Assembly (NCBI RefSeq): GCF_002943525.1
Contig: NZ_CP025394.1
Location: 3,658,001 to 3,722,000, forward strand
Source of the DNA: Kitasatospora sp. MMS16-BH015
Lineage (GTDB): Bacteria; Actinomycetota; Actinomycetes; Streptomycetales; Streptomycetaceae
Length of the DNA stretch: 64,000 bases
Direction: 5' to 3'
In this document: one piece after another, positions 31,747 to 40,345 of the stretch
Numbering within the stretch: position 1 is the first letter of the stretch
How the letters are laid out: each line of letters begins with the position of its first letter
The notes under the pieces: generated by a model
Told to the model about the DNA's origin: nothing
Database searches by the model: none
The model's input: the letters and a program-made list of their open reading frames with translations, nothing else
Program-made: the position numbers and the translations under genes

Positions 31747-32676
31747 ATGGCCGCGTTGCGAAGGCTCACCCAGGCGAGGCGTACCCCGACCGAGCGGACC
31801 GCCCTCGCGGGCGAGGCCGCCGCCGAGGCGGCCGAGGCCGCCCTGGTCGCCACCCCGAAGCGTGCACCCAAGGCGCCCGAGGGCAACCACACCCCCACCC
31901 CCGACGACCCGCGGGCCGCCGCCTTCTTCGACTGCGACAACACCATCCTGCGCGGCGCCGCCATCTTCTACCTGGGCATCGGCCTCTACCGCCGCCGCTT
32001 CTTCAGCCGCTGGGACGTGGCCCGGTTCGCCTGGCAGCAGGCCTCCTTCCGGTTGCTCGGCTCGGAGGACCCGGCGCACATCGCCGACGCCCAGGACACC
32101 GCGCTCGGCCTGGTCGCGGGCAAGCGGACGGCCGAGCTGGAGCAGATCTGCGAGGAGATCTTCGAGCAGGTCATCGCCGAGAAGATCTGGCCCGGCACCC
32201 GGGCCCTGGTGCAGATGCACCTGGACGCCGGCCAGCGGGTCTGGCTGGTCACCGCCGCCCCGCTGGAGGTGGCCCGGATCATCGCCCGCCGGCTCGGCAT
32301 GACCGGCGCGCTCGGCACCGTGGCCGAGGCGGTGGACGGCGTCTACACCGGCCGCCTGGTCGGCGGCCTGCTGCACGGCGAGGCCAAGGCCGCCGCGGTG
32401 GCCGCGCTGGCCCGCCGCGAGCAGCTCGACCTCACCCACTGCGCCGCCTTCAGCGACTCCGCCAACGACATCCCGATGCTGGCCCTGGTCGGACACCCCT
32501 ACGTGGTGAACCCGGACGCCACGCTCCGTCGCCACGCCCGACGGATGGGCTGGCGGGTCCGCGACTTCCGCACCGGCCGCAAGGCCGCCCGGATCGGCCT
32601 GCCCGCAGCCGCGGGCCTCGGCATCCTCGCCGGGCTCGCCGCCGTCACCCTCGCGGAGCGCCGCAAGCGCCGCTGA
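31747..32676 (+). CDS. HAD-IB family phosphatase with C-terminal membrane helix
   Basis: A SerB-like hydrolase of 309 residues. Motif I is FFDCDNTIL (DxDxT with N before T). Motif III and IV are Lys in HGEAKAAAVAAL and FSDSANDIPML. A cap region follows motif I. The end (GRKAARIGLPAAAGLGILAGLAAVTLAERRKRR) is a membrane helix plus basic tail, so it is probably membrane-attached. Related proteins precede bldN in Streptomyces genomes. Substrate unknown; phospholipid or phosphoserine-like esters are possible. ATG at 31747 matches the start of orthologues as I recall them; 31711 is the alternative. Confidence 0.88.
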   Translation: MAALRRLTQARRTPTERTALAGEAAAEAAEAALVATPKRAPKAPEGNHTPTPDDPRAAAFFDCDNTILRGAAIFYLGIGLYRRRFFSRWDVARFAWQQASFRLLGSEDPAHIADAQDTALGLVAGKRTAELEQICEEIFEQVIAEKIWPGTRALVQMHLDAGQRVWLVTAAPLEVARIIARRLGMTGALGTVAEAVDGVYTGRLVGGLLHGEAKAAAVAALARREQLDLTHCAAFSDSANDIPMLALVGHPYVVNPDATLRRHARRMGWRVRDFRTGRKAARIGLPAAAGLGILAGLAAVTLAERRKRR

Positions 32677-33090
32677 ATCCAGGCCCGACCCGGTGACGCC
32701 CTGTCACACCTACGGGCGAAAAATCCGGCGCGCTCCGATCCGCTTCGGGCCTGACCGATTCCGATCGTTCGACTCCTCGCCAAACTCGGCGGTTGCCGGG
32801 CCCCAGGACGGGGAAACCGCCGCCCCACCTGCCAAATCTGTCACTTGGAGTGCACGGATGGTCACTTGCAGCGGAGCAGTCGGGGTCAGGGTCGGTCAGT
32901 TCCAGCTGAATATGCACGCGAAGCGGATCTCAAACGACCACTTCGGCCACAGGGTGTAGCTGTCATTGCACAAAGCGTTATTCTCTCCTGGATGCACGCC
33001 ACCCACGCGTCCCGTGTGACGGGGGGTCAGGAAGTGTGCTCTCCGCGCAGGCGGAGGTGATCCGTCCACAGTTCTGCCTCTGGGAGTCCC
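32677..33090. promoter_or_regulatory. 414-bp upstream region of bldN
   Basis: No gene. Contains GTGACGCCCTGTCAC, a 5-bp inverted repeat (32693-32707), and GTCACTTGNAG twice (32840-32850 and 32861-32871), exactly 21 bp apart, on one DNA face. The unusually long leader is consistent with the multi-regulated bldN promoter known from S. coelicolor (a BldD target). The start point could not be placed. Confidence 0.55.
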
Positions 33091-33933
33091 GTGTACCCAC
33101 CCGTCCGGAACGACGCGCCTGCCACCTCCCGCCCGTCGGCCGCCCCCATGCGCTCCGGTACGCGCGTCGACCGCCTGTGGGCCGCGATCCGCGAGTTCGA
33201 GCTGTACGTGCCCCAGGTGGTGCCCCAACCCGCCCTGGCCGGCGGCACGTTCGGCGGAGCGCCGCCGGGCGCCCTGCTGCGCTCGACCACGACCAGCGGC
33301 ACCACCGGCACCCGCAGCCGCGGCACCACCCTCGGCGGCGGCCGCAGCCGGGCCCGCACCACGCCCAGCCCCGGCTTCGAGACCGAGCACAACCCGATCA
33401 TGGAGCTGGTCGAGCGGGCCCAGGCCGGCGAGAGCGAGGCCTTCGGCCGGCTCTACGACCACTACGCCGACACCGTCTACCGGTACATCTACTACCGGGT
33501 GGGCAGCCGGGCCACCGCCGAGGACCTCACCAGTGAGACGTTCCTGCGCGCGCTGCGCCGGATCGGCACCTTCACCTGGCAGGGCCGGGACTTCGGCGCC
33601 TGGCTGGTGACCATCGCGCGCAACCTGGTCGCCGATCACTTCAAGTCCAGCCGCTTCCGGCTGGAGGTCACCACCGGCGAGATGCTCGACTCCAACGAGT
33701 GCGAGCGCAGCCCGGAGGAGTCGGTCCTCGAATCCCTCTCCAACGCGGCCCTGCTCGACGCCGTCCGACGGCTCAACCCGCAGCAGCAGGAGTGCGTCAC
33801 CCTCCGCTTCCTGCAAGGGCTTTCGGTGGCCGAGACGGCCCGGATCATGGGCAAGAACGAGGGGGCCATCAAGACCCTCCAGTACCGTGCCGTCCGCACC
33901 CTCGCCCGGCTGCTGCCCCCCGACGCCCGGTGA
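33091..33933 (+). CDS. bldN: ECF sigma factor BldN (with pro-sequence)
   Basis: Developmental sigma factor for aerial-mycelium genes, including chaplins and rodlins. Its 280 residues have an unusual ~90-residue N-terminal extension (Gly/Thr/Arg-rich, residues ~60-90), matching the pro-sequence removed from pro-BldN in S. coelicolor. Region 2 is visible around residues 115-175 (LYDHYADTVYRYIYYRVG, LTSETFLRALRRIGTF, WQGRDFGAWLVTIARNLVADHF) and region 4 around 225-275 (LNPQQQECVTLRFLQG, IMGKNEGAIKTLQYRAVRTLARLLPP). The GTG at 33091 has GGGAG upstream. Orthology is supported by the next gene, an RsbN-type anti-sigma factor. Confidence 0.95.
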   Translation: MYPPVRNDAPATSRPSAAPMRSGTRVDRLWAAIREFELYVPQVVPQPALAGGTFGGAPPGALLRSTTTSGTTGTRSRGTTLGGGRSRARTTPSPGFETEHNPIMELVERAQAGESEAFGRLYDHYADTVYRYIYYRVGSRATAEDLTSETFLRALRRIGTFTWQGRDFGAWLVTIARNLVADHFKSSRFRLEVTTGEMLDSNECERSPEESVLESLSNAALLDAVRRLNPQQQECVTLRFLQGLSVAETARIMGKNEGAIKTLQYRAVRTLARLLPPDAR

Positions 33934-34186
33934 CCCCTGCGATAGCCCTCCGTGTGGCCCGGCCGTCATCGGCGCAGGTCGGGCGACACGTGCGGGTGAA
34001 TGAGCGGTCACATGATCAGCCGTGCGTAACCAGCGGCGGGCGCCGCTCGTTGGCCAGCATGCAAACCCCCACCGGCCCAACGGTCAAGCAAGGTCAAGGA
34101 CTGTCACCCGATGGTGTGGTTATGGCTTGCCGGAGCAACCGTCCGGTGGGCCGGGGTGTCGACAACGACGAAGGGAGGTGTGGCCC

Positions 34187-35377
34187 GTGACGGCAAACGT
34201 GCTGGAGCACCGGCGGGCGAAGGCCTTCGCCGAGGCGCTGGAGGCCCACCAGAGGGAGGCCGTACCGAACACCGGTACGCCTGAAGCGAGTTCGCCCACC
34301 GGCGCGTTCGCGGAGCTGCTGTCCGTGGCGGACGACCTGGGCGGGCTGCCCGGGCCTTCGCTGACCGGCGAGGCCAGGTCCGTCCAACGCGCCCAGCTGA
34401 TGGCCGCGTTCGAGCAGGAGTGGGCCGGTGGCCAGACCGCCCGCGTCCCGCAGCAGCGCAGGCACCGGGGCATCCGGGCCGCCCGGCGCGGCCGTTGGGG
34501 CCGTCGGCTGGCCATCGGCGGGCTGGTGGCGGGAGTTGCCGTCGGCGGCTTCACCGGCGCCGCCTTCGCGAGCTCCAACGCCCTTCCGGGGGACGCGCTC
34601 TACGGCATGAAGCGCGGCCTGGAGGGCCTGCGGCTCGACCTGGCGGGCTCCGACAGCGAGCGCGGCGCACTGCTGCTCGACCAGGCCTCCACCCGGCTGG
34701 AGGAGGCGCAGAACCTGCTCGGGCGGGCCGGCCGCGAGGACGGGCTGAGCCCGGCCGCCGTCGACCAGGTCCGTCGGGCCCTGGACGACATGCACGCGGA
34801 GGCCGTCCGCGGCCGGGAGCTGCTGCGCTCGGTCTACCGGAGCAACGGCTCGCTCGCCCCGATGCGGAAGCTCGCGACCTTCGCGGACGGGGAGGACGGC
34901 CGGTGGGCCGCGATCCAGGGGCAGTTGCCCCCGCAGCTCACCACCGAGGCCGGCCGGGTCGACCGCTTCTTCGGCGACGTGAACGAGGACGTGGCCCCGC
35001 TCCACCTGGAGCAGCCCCCGGCCAAGCCCGCCACCGGCGTGGCCCCCGCCGCACCGGCCTCCGGCAGCTCCGCCCCCGAGGACGCCCCCGAGCCCAGCAA
35101 AGCGGCCTCCGGCGGCTCCGCGGCGAACGGCGGCCCGGCCAGCCGGCAGCCCCAACCGCAGTCCGGCGTGGGCGGCCTGGTCCACTCCCTCACCGACCCC
35201 CTCACCGGCACCACCGGCAACGGCACCGCCCCCACGGGCAACGCCACCCCCGGCACCGCCCCCAAGTCGGCCCCCACCCCGGCCCCTTCGGCAGCCCAGA
35301 CCACCCCGGAGGGCACCCCCCAGGGCCTGACCATCCCGCCCTTGCTGCCGGGATTGCTCCCCGGACTAGGGCTTTAA
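34187..35377 (+). CDS. rsbN: Anti-sigma factor RsbN (BldN antagonist)
   Basis: Membrane protein that binds BldN and keeps it inactive (known in Streptomyces). It has 396 residues. The cytoplasmic N-terminus (~105 residues) contains LEHRRAKAFAEALEAHQRE and a basic stretch before one membrane helix (LAIGGLVAGVAVGGFTGAAF, about residues 106-125). Outside lies a DUF5667-type domain (LPGDALYGMKRGLEGLRL ... GALLLDQASTRLEEAQNLL). A Pro/Gly/Thr-rich tail follows. GTG at 34187 has GGGAGG upstream. The 253-bp gap after bldN may contain a separate promoter, as rsbN is reported to be a BldN target. Confidence 0.92.
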   Translation: MTANVLEHRRAKAFAEALEAHQREAVPNTGTPEASSPTGAFAELLSVADDLGGLPGPSLTGEARSVQRAQLMAAFEQEWAGGQTARVPQQRRHRGIRAARRGRWGRRLAIGGLVAGVAVGGFTGAAFASSNALPGDALYGMKRGLEGLRLDLAGSDSERGALLLDQASTRLEEAQNLLGRAGREDGLSPAAVDQVRRALDDMHAEAVRGRELLRSVYRSNGSLAPMRKLATFADGEDGRWAAIQGQLPPQLTTEAGRVDRFFGDVNEDVAPLHLEQPPAKPATGVAPAAPASGSSAPEDAPEPSKAASGGSAANGGPASRQPQPQSGVGGLVHSLTDPLTGTTGNGTAPTGNATPGTAPKSAPTPAPSAAQTTPEGTPQGLTIPPLLPGLLPGLGL

Positions 35378-35383
35378 CCCATA

Positions 35384-35531
35384 GGGGCGCGAGGAACTGC
35401 GCGAGCTCGGAAGACGACCACCTGTCGCCTCCCGCAGCGCGCAGTTCCTCGCGCCCCTGGGTCTGTGCCACTGACTCAAGGGATCGAAGATCGGTCCGCT
35501 TCTCCCGACCTCGCGCAGTTCCTCGCGCCCC
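35384..35531. repeat. REP-like element cluster (three arms) after rsbN
   Basis: GGGGCGCGAGGAACTGCGCG at 35384-35403 and its complement at 35438-35457 form a 20-bp perfect inverted repeat. A second copy of the right arm lies at 35512-35531 and reaches into the stop codon (35531-35533) of the zinc-ribbon gene. Variant of the element at 25406 with GAGGAAC instead of GGGGAAC. Confidence 0.9.
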
Positions 35532-36190
35532 TACCTTCGCGTTCCACAAGTGGGGCAGAAAGCCGAACCGTCCGGCACCGTCGCCTGGCAGGACGTGCAG
35601 GTGCTCGGCTGGGCCAGGCGGTAGCCACAGGCGCCGCAGAAGGCCGAGCCGTGCGTCTCGTGGTTGCACTGGGGGCAGACCAACTGGCGCGGGGCGGAGA
35701 CGTCGTAGGACTGGCCGGCCTGCTGGCCGGCGTCCCAGGCGCGCTGCTCGACCATCGCGTTCATGCCGCGCTGCCGCGCTGCCTCGGCCTCGGCGGCCGT
35801 GTCGGGGGCGCAGCCGTGGCAGAGCCCGACCGAACCCGAGAAGCACCGCCCGCAGACGTACGAAGTACACCTCGCGCAGCGGTCGAAGTGGCCCTGGGCC
35901 TGGGTGATGGCGCGTTGGAAGGCGGCGTCCCGGGAGCTACCCCAAGTCGCGCCGGCCAGGCCGTCGGCGGCGTTGCTGATGGTGCCGCCGTTGCCGCCGA
36001 GGACGCTCCACGCGGCGGAGACGCCCTTGCTGACCCAGCTGGCGGCCCGGCCGGTGGTGAAGGACTCGAAGGGCGACCGCCAGGTGTCCGAGCACCGCGA
36101 GCAGTGGAACTCGAACTGGAAGCCCGACCCGGTGCCGTACTGCTCGCACAGGTCACGGTAGTTGTTGCTGAAGTAGATCTCGTTGCTCAT
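35531..36190 (-). CDS. Zinc-ribbon protein, unknown function
   Basis: A 219-residue cysteine-rich protein. The N-terminal part has EFHCSRCSDTW. A central cluster reads FDRCARCTSYVCGRC and LCHGCAP. The C-terminal end has two zinc-ribbon modules (VCPQCNHETHGSAFCGACG and TCTSCQATVPDGSAFCPTCG), double CxxC patterns of the 'zinc-ribbon 15/double zinc ribbon' type. Residues ~55-85 are Gly/Ala-rich. No catalytic domain was seen, so it likely scaffolds or binds a partner. A REP-like arm overlaps its stop codon. Confidence 0.85.
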   Translation of the reverse strand: MSNEIYFSNNYRDLCEQYGTGSGFQFEFHCSRCSDTWRSPFESFTTGRAASWVSKGVSAAWSVLGGNGGTISNAADGLAGATWGSSRDAAFQRAITQAQGHFDRCARCTSYVCGRCFSGSVGLCHGCAPDTAAEAEAARQRGMNAMVEQRAWDAGQQAGQSYDVSAPRQLVCPQCNHETHGSAFCGACGYRLAQPSTCTSCQATVPDGSAFCPTCGTRR

Positions 36191-36227
36191 GAGCCGAACG
36201 CCCCCACAGAGGTGACCAGAGAGAGGC

Positions 36228-37238
36228 TCAGAAGAATACCGATCGGCGCTGCATCAGCAGCTTGTAGAGCGTGTGCTGAATTGTTTCGCGGACCTCGTCG
36301 GTGAGGTCGAAGACCAGCATCGGGTCGTCCGCGGCCTCGCGGGGCAGGCTGTCGGTGGGGATCGGCTCGCCGAACTGGATGGTCCACTTGGTGGGCAGCG
36401 GGAGGGCGCCGAGCGGGCCGAGCCAGGGGAAGGTGGGGGTGATCGGGAGGTACGGGAGGCCGAGCAGGCGGGCCAGCGGCTTGAGGTTGCCGATCATCGG
36501 GTAGGTCTCCTCGGCGCCGACGATCGAGCAGGGCACGATCGGCACCTGGGCCTTGATCGCCGAGGCCACGAACCCGCCCCGGCCGAAGCGCTGGAGCTTG
36601 TACCGCTCACTGAAGGGCTTGCCGATGCCCTTGAAGCCCTCCGGCCAGACGCCGACCACCTCGCCGCGCTCCAGGAGGGCCTGGGCGTCCTCGTTGCAGG
36701 CCAGGGTGTGGCCGGCCTTGCGGGCCAGCTCGCCGATGCCGGGGAGCACGAAGACCAGGTCGGCGGCGAGCATCCGCAGGTGGCGCCGGTGCGGGTGGTG
36801 GTCGTGTATGGCCACCTGGGTCATCACGGCGTCCAGCGGGATGGTGCCGGAGTGGTTGGAGACGATCAGCACCCCGCCCTCGGCCGGGATGTTCTCGATG
36901 CCGCGGACCTCGACCCGGAAGTACTTCTCGGCGATCGGGCGGAGCACCGAGAGCACGACCTCCTCGGTGAGCTCCCGGTCGAAGCCGAACTCGTCCACCT
37001 CGTAGTCGCCGGTCAGCCGGCGCCGCAGGAAGGACAGGCCGTTGGCGGCCCGGCCCTCCCAGCCCTTGCCGAGGGCCCGCTCGGCGGCGGCGCCCAGCGG
37101 GCCGGCCAGGGCTCCGCCGACGGCGCCGGCGATCCGGTCGGCCAGGCCGGCGGGGGCCTGGTCGGCGGCCTGGTAGCTGGGGGCGGATTCGATCGGGATC
37201 ACCCGGGCCTCGGCGGCCCGCTCACTCGCGGCGGTCAT
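36228..37238 (-). CDS. Lysophospholipid acyltransferase (PlsC-like)
   Basis: Membrane-bound acyltransferase of 336 residues for phospholipid or glycolipid acylation. It has the HxxxxD-type catalytic motif NHSGTIPLD, a second motif near VVGVWPEGFKGIGKPF (substrate-binding Glu-Gly-x-Arg replaced by EGFKG) and the hydrophobic Pro motif VPIVPCSIVGAEE. The N-terminal part lacks a strong membrane helix; attachment is probably peripheral. It lies 8 bp downstream of the epimerase gene (start 37238, epimerase stop 37246), suggesting co-transcription. Confidence 0.92.
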   Translation of the reverse strand: MTAASERAAEARVIPIESAPSYQAADQAPAGLADRIAGAVGGALAGPLGAAAERALGKGWEGRAANGLSFLRRRLTGDYEVDEFGFDRELTEEVVLSVLRPIAEKYFRVEVRGIENIPAEGGVLIVSNHSGTIPLDAVMTQVAIHDHHPHRRHLRMLAADLVFVLPGIGELARKAGHTLACNEDAQALLERGEVVGVWPEGFKGIGKPFSERYKLQRFGRGGFVASAIKAQVPIVPCSIVGAEETYPMIGNLKPLARLLGLPYLPITPTFPWLGPLGALPLPTKWTIQFGEPIPTDSLPREAADDPMLVFDLTDEVRETIQHTLYKLLMQRRSVFF

Positions 37239-37245
37239 CGCTGCC

Positions 37246-38280
37246 TCAGCTCCTCGGCAGGGTCGGGGTCCGCTCGGCGCCGAGCAGGCGGCCGAGCCGG
37301 TCGGTGACGGCGGCCAGCCGTTCGGGCGGCAGCAGGCCGGAGCGCTGCGCCGCGGCGAACTCGGCGAAGGCCTCCGCGGTGGCGAAGCGCGGCTGGTAGC
37401 CGAAGGTCTCGCGCAGGTGGGTGGTGTCCACCACCCGGCCGTGGGTGAGCAGCTGGAGCTGCTCGGGCGAGACGTCGGCGATCCTGGTCTGCCGGGCCAG
37501 CGCGGCGACCAGGCCGAGGGCGGGGGCGAGCAGCGGCACGGTCGGCCGCCCGAGCCGGCGGGCGCACTGGGAGAGCAGCAGCACGCCCTCCCCGGCCACG
37601 TTGAAGGTGCCGGGCCGGGGCTCGGGTCCGGCGGCGAGCCGGAGCACCTCGATCACGTCGTCCTCGTGGACGAACTGCAGGCGCGGGTCGTGACCGAGCA
37701 CGGTGGGCAGCACGGGCAGGGCGAAGTACTCGGCCAGCGGGGTGTCGCCGGCCGGGCCGAGGATGTTGGCGAAGCGCAGCACGGTGACGGCGCAGTCGGG
37801 GCGGCGGCGGGCGAAGCCGCGCACGTAGCCCTCGGCCTCGGTGGCGTCCTTGGCGAAGCCGCCCCTGGGCAGGTTCTTGGGCTGCATCCGCTCGCCGAAG
37901 ACGGCCGGGTCGCGCGGGGCGGAGCCGTAGACCCCGGTGGTGGACTTCACCACCAGTCGGCGCAGCCCGGGGGCCTTCTGGCAGGCGCCGAGCAGCTGCA
38001 TGGTGCCGATGACGTTGCGTTCCTTGACGGTGGCCCGGCTGCCGGGGCCGATCGCGCTGACGTCCAGGTGCACCACGGTGTCCACCTCGTGCTCGGCGAT
38101 CACCCGGGCCACCGTGGGCCGCCGCAGGTCGAGCCGGCGGAAGGCGTACGAGGGCTCGGCGGCGGGTTCGCGCGAATCCACCCCGATCACCCGGTCCACC
38201 CCGGGGCTGCGGCTCAGCTCCGCCGCGAAACGATCGCCGAGGCGCCGGGCGACTCCTGTGACGAGCACCACCTTGCCCAC
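37246..38280 (-). CDS. NAD-dependent epimerase/dehydratase
   Basis: A Rossmann-fold SDR enzyme of 344 residues. The NAD loop reads VVLVTGVARRLGDRFAAEL (GxxxxxG form with GVARRLG), followed by DTVVHLDVSA, VVKSTTGVYGS and the FAKDATEAEGYVRGFARRRP region that replaces the classical YxxxK. ATG/GTG choice: GTG at 38280 has GAGGAGG 9 bases upstream; GTG at 38289 is almost on top of it. The acyltransferase follows in the same direction, hinting at a shared glycolipid or sugar function (inference). Confidence 0.85.
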   Translation of the reverse strand: MGKVVLVTGVARRLGDRFAAELSRSPGVDRVIGVDSREPAAEPSYAFRRLDLRRPTVARVIAEHEVDTVVHLDVSAIGPGSRATVKERNVIGTMQLLGACQKAPGLRRLVVKSTTGVYGSAPRDPAVFGERMQPKNLPRGGFAKDATEAEGYVRGFARRRPDCAVTVLRFANILGPAGDTPLAEYFALPVLPTVLGHDPRLQFVHEDDVIEVLRLAAGPEPRPGTFNVAGEGVLLLSQCARRLGRPTVPLLAPALGLVAALARQTRIADVSPEQLQLLTHGRVVDTTHLRETFGYQPRFATAEAFAEFAAAQRSGLLPPERLAAVTDRLGRLLGAERTPTLPRS

Positions 38281-38442
38281 CTGCTGCACCCTCCTCGAAC
38301 GCTCCCCAGCAGCACCGTACCGCGCCGGCGATTGAGCGCCGCTAACGCGGGCCCGGATGTCTGAAGTCCGGACGGCGTCCGGGTACAGCACTGCCCGCCC
38401 CGGCTGGTGCCGAGGCGGGCAGAAGAAGCGTCTACCGCAGTA

Positions 38443-38541
38443 TTACTTCTTGTTGCGACGCTGAACGCGAGTCCGCTTCAGAAGCTTGCGGTGCTTCTTC
38501 TTGGCCATACGCTTGCGACGCTTCTTGATGACAGAGCCCAC
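38443..38541 (-). CDS. Very short basic protein, bS22 / AURKAIP1-COX24 type
   Basis: Only 32 residues: starts [20 protein letters not shown] and ends [11 protein letters not shown]. This is the AURKAIP1/COX24 domain, found as the ribosomal protein bS22 on actinobacterial 30S subunits. It binds rRNA. GTG at 38541 gives the complete known form. Too small for usual gene callers. It stands alone between the epimerase and the DNA-binding protein, with the same strand as both. Confidence 0.92.
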   Translation of the reverse strand: MGSVIKKRRKRMAKKKHRKLLKRTRVQRRNKK

Positions 38542-38684
38542 GGAACAACCCTCGCTCACTGAGACTCGCGCCCGTGAGAGACGGAGTCCATACGACTGAC
38601 GGAGGGCCTAGCCTACCTTCCGTGCGCCCAGCACCGTAATCGTGTCCCCAACGAGTGGGAAACCGGTGGTGGACTACGCGACTC

Positions 38685-38894
38685 CTACGCGCTCTCGAGC
38701 CGCACGTAGGACTCCTTCAAGTAGTCGTGGACCGCCTGCTCGGGCACCCGGAACGAGCGACCCACCCGGATCGCCGGGAGCTCTCCGCTGTGCACCAGGC
38801 GGTACACCGTCATCTTGGACACCCGCATGACCGAGGCGACCTCGGCCACGGTCAGGAAGACGACCTCCTGAAGGGGGCGTTCGCCGGAACTCAT
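38685..38894 (-). CDS. Excisionase-type helix-turn-helix DNA-binding protein (BdtA-like)
   Basis: A 69-residue winged-helix protein of the excisionase/MerR-like type: FLTVAEVASVMRVSKMTVYRLVHSG and ELPAIRVGRSFRVPEQAVHDYLKE. The ATG at 38894 gives the core-only protein; longer frames add unconserved residues. In S. coelicolor a similar gene at this position was named bdtA as a BldD target (recollection). It may belong to the developmental network, given bldN 5 kb away. Confidence 0.88.
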   Translation of the reverse strand: MSSGERPLQEVVFLTVAEVASVMRVSKMTVYRLVHSGELPAIRVGRSFRVPEQAVHDYLKESYVRLESA

Positions 38895-39151
38895 GACCCT
38901 CACCCGACCCTTAACCCGTGTGCAAGGCACCGGCTTCCCCTCCGGTGACTCCACCGGCACACGTGTATCCCCAGAGTAGTTATGGGTGGTACCAGTGGGA
39001 AGAGGGAGAAGCCCAGTCTCTGTACGGTGCGAGATGCGTCTGTTGCAGTACGTAGTCACTCGACGGTTGGGTGCGATCCGGGTACGCACCGCCGTCCACC
39101 GGCGCGGGCGCCTGGCGTGCGCGCCCTCACCCCGCGGCGCGAGCCGGGCGG

Positions 39152-40336
39152 TCAGGGCAGCAGGCCGTGGTGGGGGAAGACGGCCCGGCGGGCGGCCAGA
39201 ATGGCCTGGTCAAGCCGGTCCCCGGGGTCGTAGCCGGCGTCGTCGAAGTCGCGCCAGTAGGGCGTCACGCCGTCCGTCATCCGGGTGGGCGCGGTCTGGC
39301 CGGTGGTGCGCAGCACCTCCGCGCGCCAGGCCTCCGGGGTTTCGGCGGCCGGGTCGAGCGGGTGGCCGGCGGCGGTTGCGACCAGATGCGTCCACGCCCT
39401 CGGTACGACCTCCACCACCGCGTACCCGCCCCCGCCGAGCGCCACCCAGCGGCCGTCCGCGTACCGGTGGGCCAGCTCGTGCATCGCACCGGCGGCCTCC
39501 CGCTGGGCGTCCAGGCTGACCGCCAGATGGGCGAGCGGATCGTCCAGGTGGGTGTCGGCCCCGTGCTGGCTCACCACCGCCTGCGGCCGGAAGGCCGCCA
39601 GCAGGCCCGGCACCAGCGCGTGGAAGGCCCGCAGCCAGGCCGCGTCGCCCGTCCCGGCCGGCAGCGGCAGGTTGGCCGCCGAGCCGGGCGCGCCGTCCCC
39701 GCCGGTCTCGGTCGACCAGCCGGTCTCCGGGAAGAGCGTGGCCGGGGTCTCGTGCAGCGAGATGGTCAGCACCCGGGGGTCGTCCCAGAAGGCCTGCTGC
39801 ACCCCGTCCCCGTGGTGCACGTCCAGGTCCACGTACGCGACCCGCTCCGCCCCCAGCTCGAGCAGCCGGGCCACCGCCAGCGCGGCGTCGTTGTACACGC
39901 AGAAGCCGGCGGCCCGGTCCGGCATCGCGTGGTGCAGCCCGCCCGCGAAGTTGACAGCGTGGCCGGCCGCCCCCGACCAGACCGCCTCGGCCGCCGCCAC
40001 CGACTGCCCCGCGATCAGCGCGGAGGCGCTGTGCAGGGTGGGGAAGGCCCAGTTGTCCTCGGTGCCGAGCCCGTGCCGCTGGTCGGTCAGCGAGGGGTCG
40101 GCGGCGACACGTTTCACCGCCTCCACGTACGCCGCGGAGTGCACCAGCCGCAGCGTCGAATCCCCGGCCGGCGGGGCCGCCTTGACCTGCACGCCGGGCG
40201 CGCCGGTGAGGCCGAACTCCTCGACCAGCCGCATGGTCAGGGCCAGCCGCCGGGGGTCCATCGGATGTCCGGGGCCGAAGTCGTACGTGGTGACGGCTTC
40301 GTCCCAGTACAGGTGGAGACCGCAGGAGTCGTGCAT
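39152..40336 (-). CDS. acuC: Acetoin utilisation / histone deacetylase-like protein AcuC
   Basis: A Zn-dependent deacetylase of the arginase/deacetylase fold, 394 residues. Motifs: LHHAMPDRAAGFCVYNDAALAV (catalytic His-His), DLDVHHGDGVQQAFW (metal Asp/His), SLHETPATLFPETG and VVSQHGADTHLDDPLA (second metal Asp). In AcuC-type proteins it deacetylates acetyl-CoA synthetase or other proteins. No acs or acuA-like gene is next to it here. It is 9 bp downstream of the MFS gene end, which suggests co-transcription. Confidence 0.93.
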   Translation of the reverse strand: MHDSCGLHLYWDEAVTTYDFGPGHPMDPRRLALTMRLVEEFGLTGAPGVQVKAAPPAGDSTLRLVHSAAYVEAVKRVAADPSLTDQRHGLGTEDNWAFPTLHSASALIAGQSVAAAEAVWSGAAGHAVNFAGGLHHAMPDRAAGFCVYNDAALAVARLLELGAERVAYVDLDVHHGDGVQQAFWDDPRVLTISLHETPATLFPETGWSTETGGDGAPGSAANLPLPAGTGDAAWLRAFHALVPGLLAAFRPQAVVSQHGADTHLDDPLAHLAVSLDAQREAAGAMHELAHRYADGRWVALGGGGYAVVEVVPRAWTHLVATAAGHPLDPAAETPEAWRAEVLRTTGQTAPTRMTDGVTPYWRDFDDAGYDPGDRLDQAILAARRAVFPHHGLLP

Positions 40337-40345
40337 GGCTCCAAC

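Noticed and set aside
32966..32984. TTGCAC ... TATTCT as a bldN promoter
   Set aside because: The spacing between the two boxes is only about 7 bp, too short for a sigma-70 type promoter.
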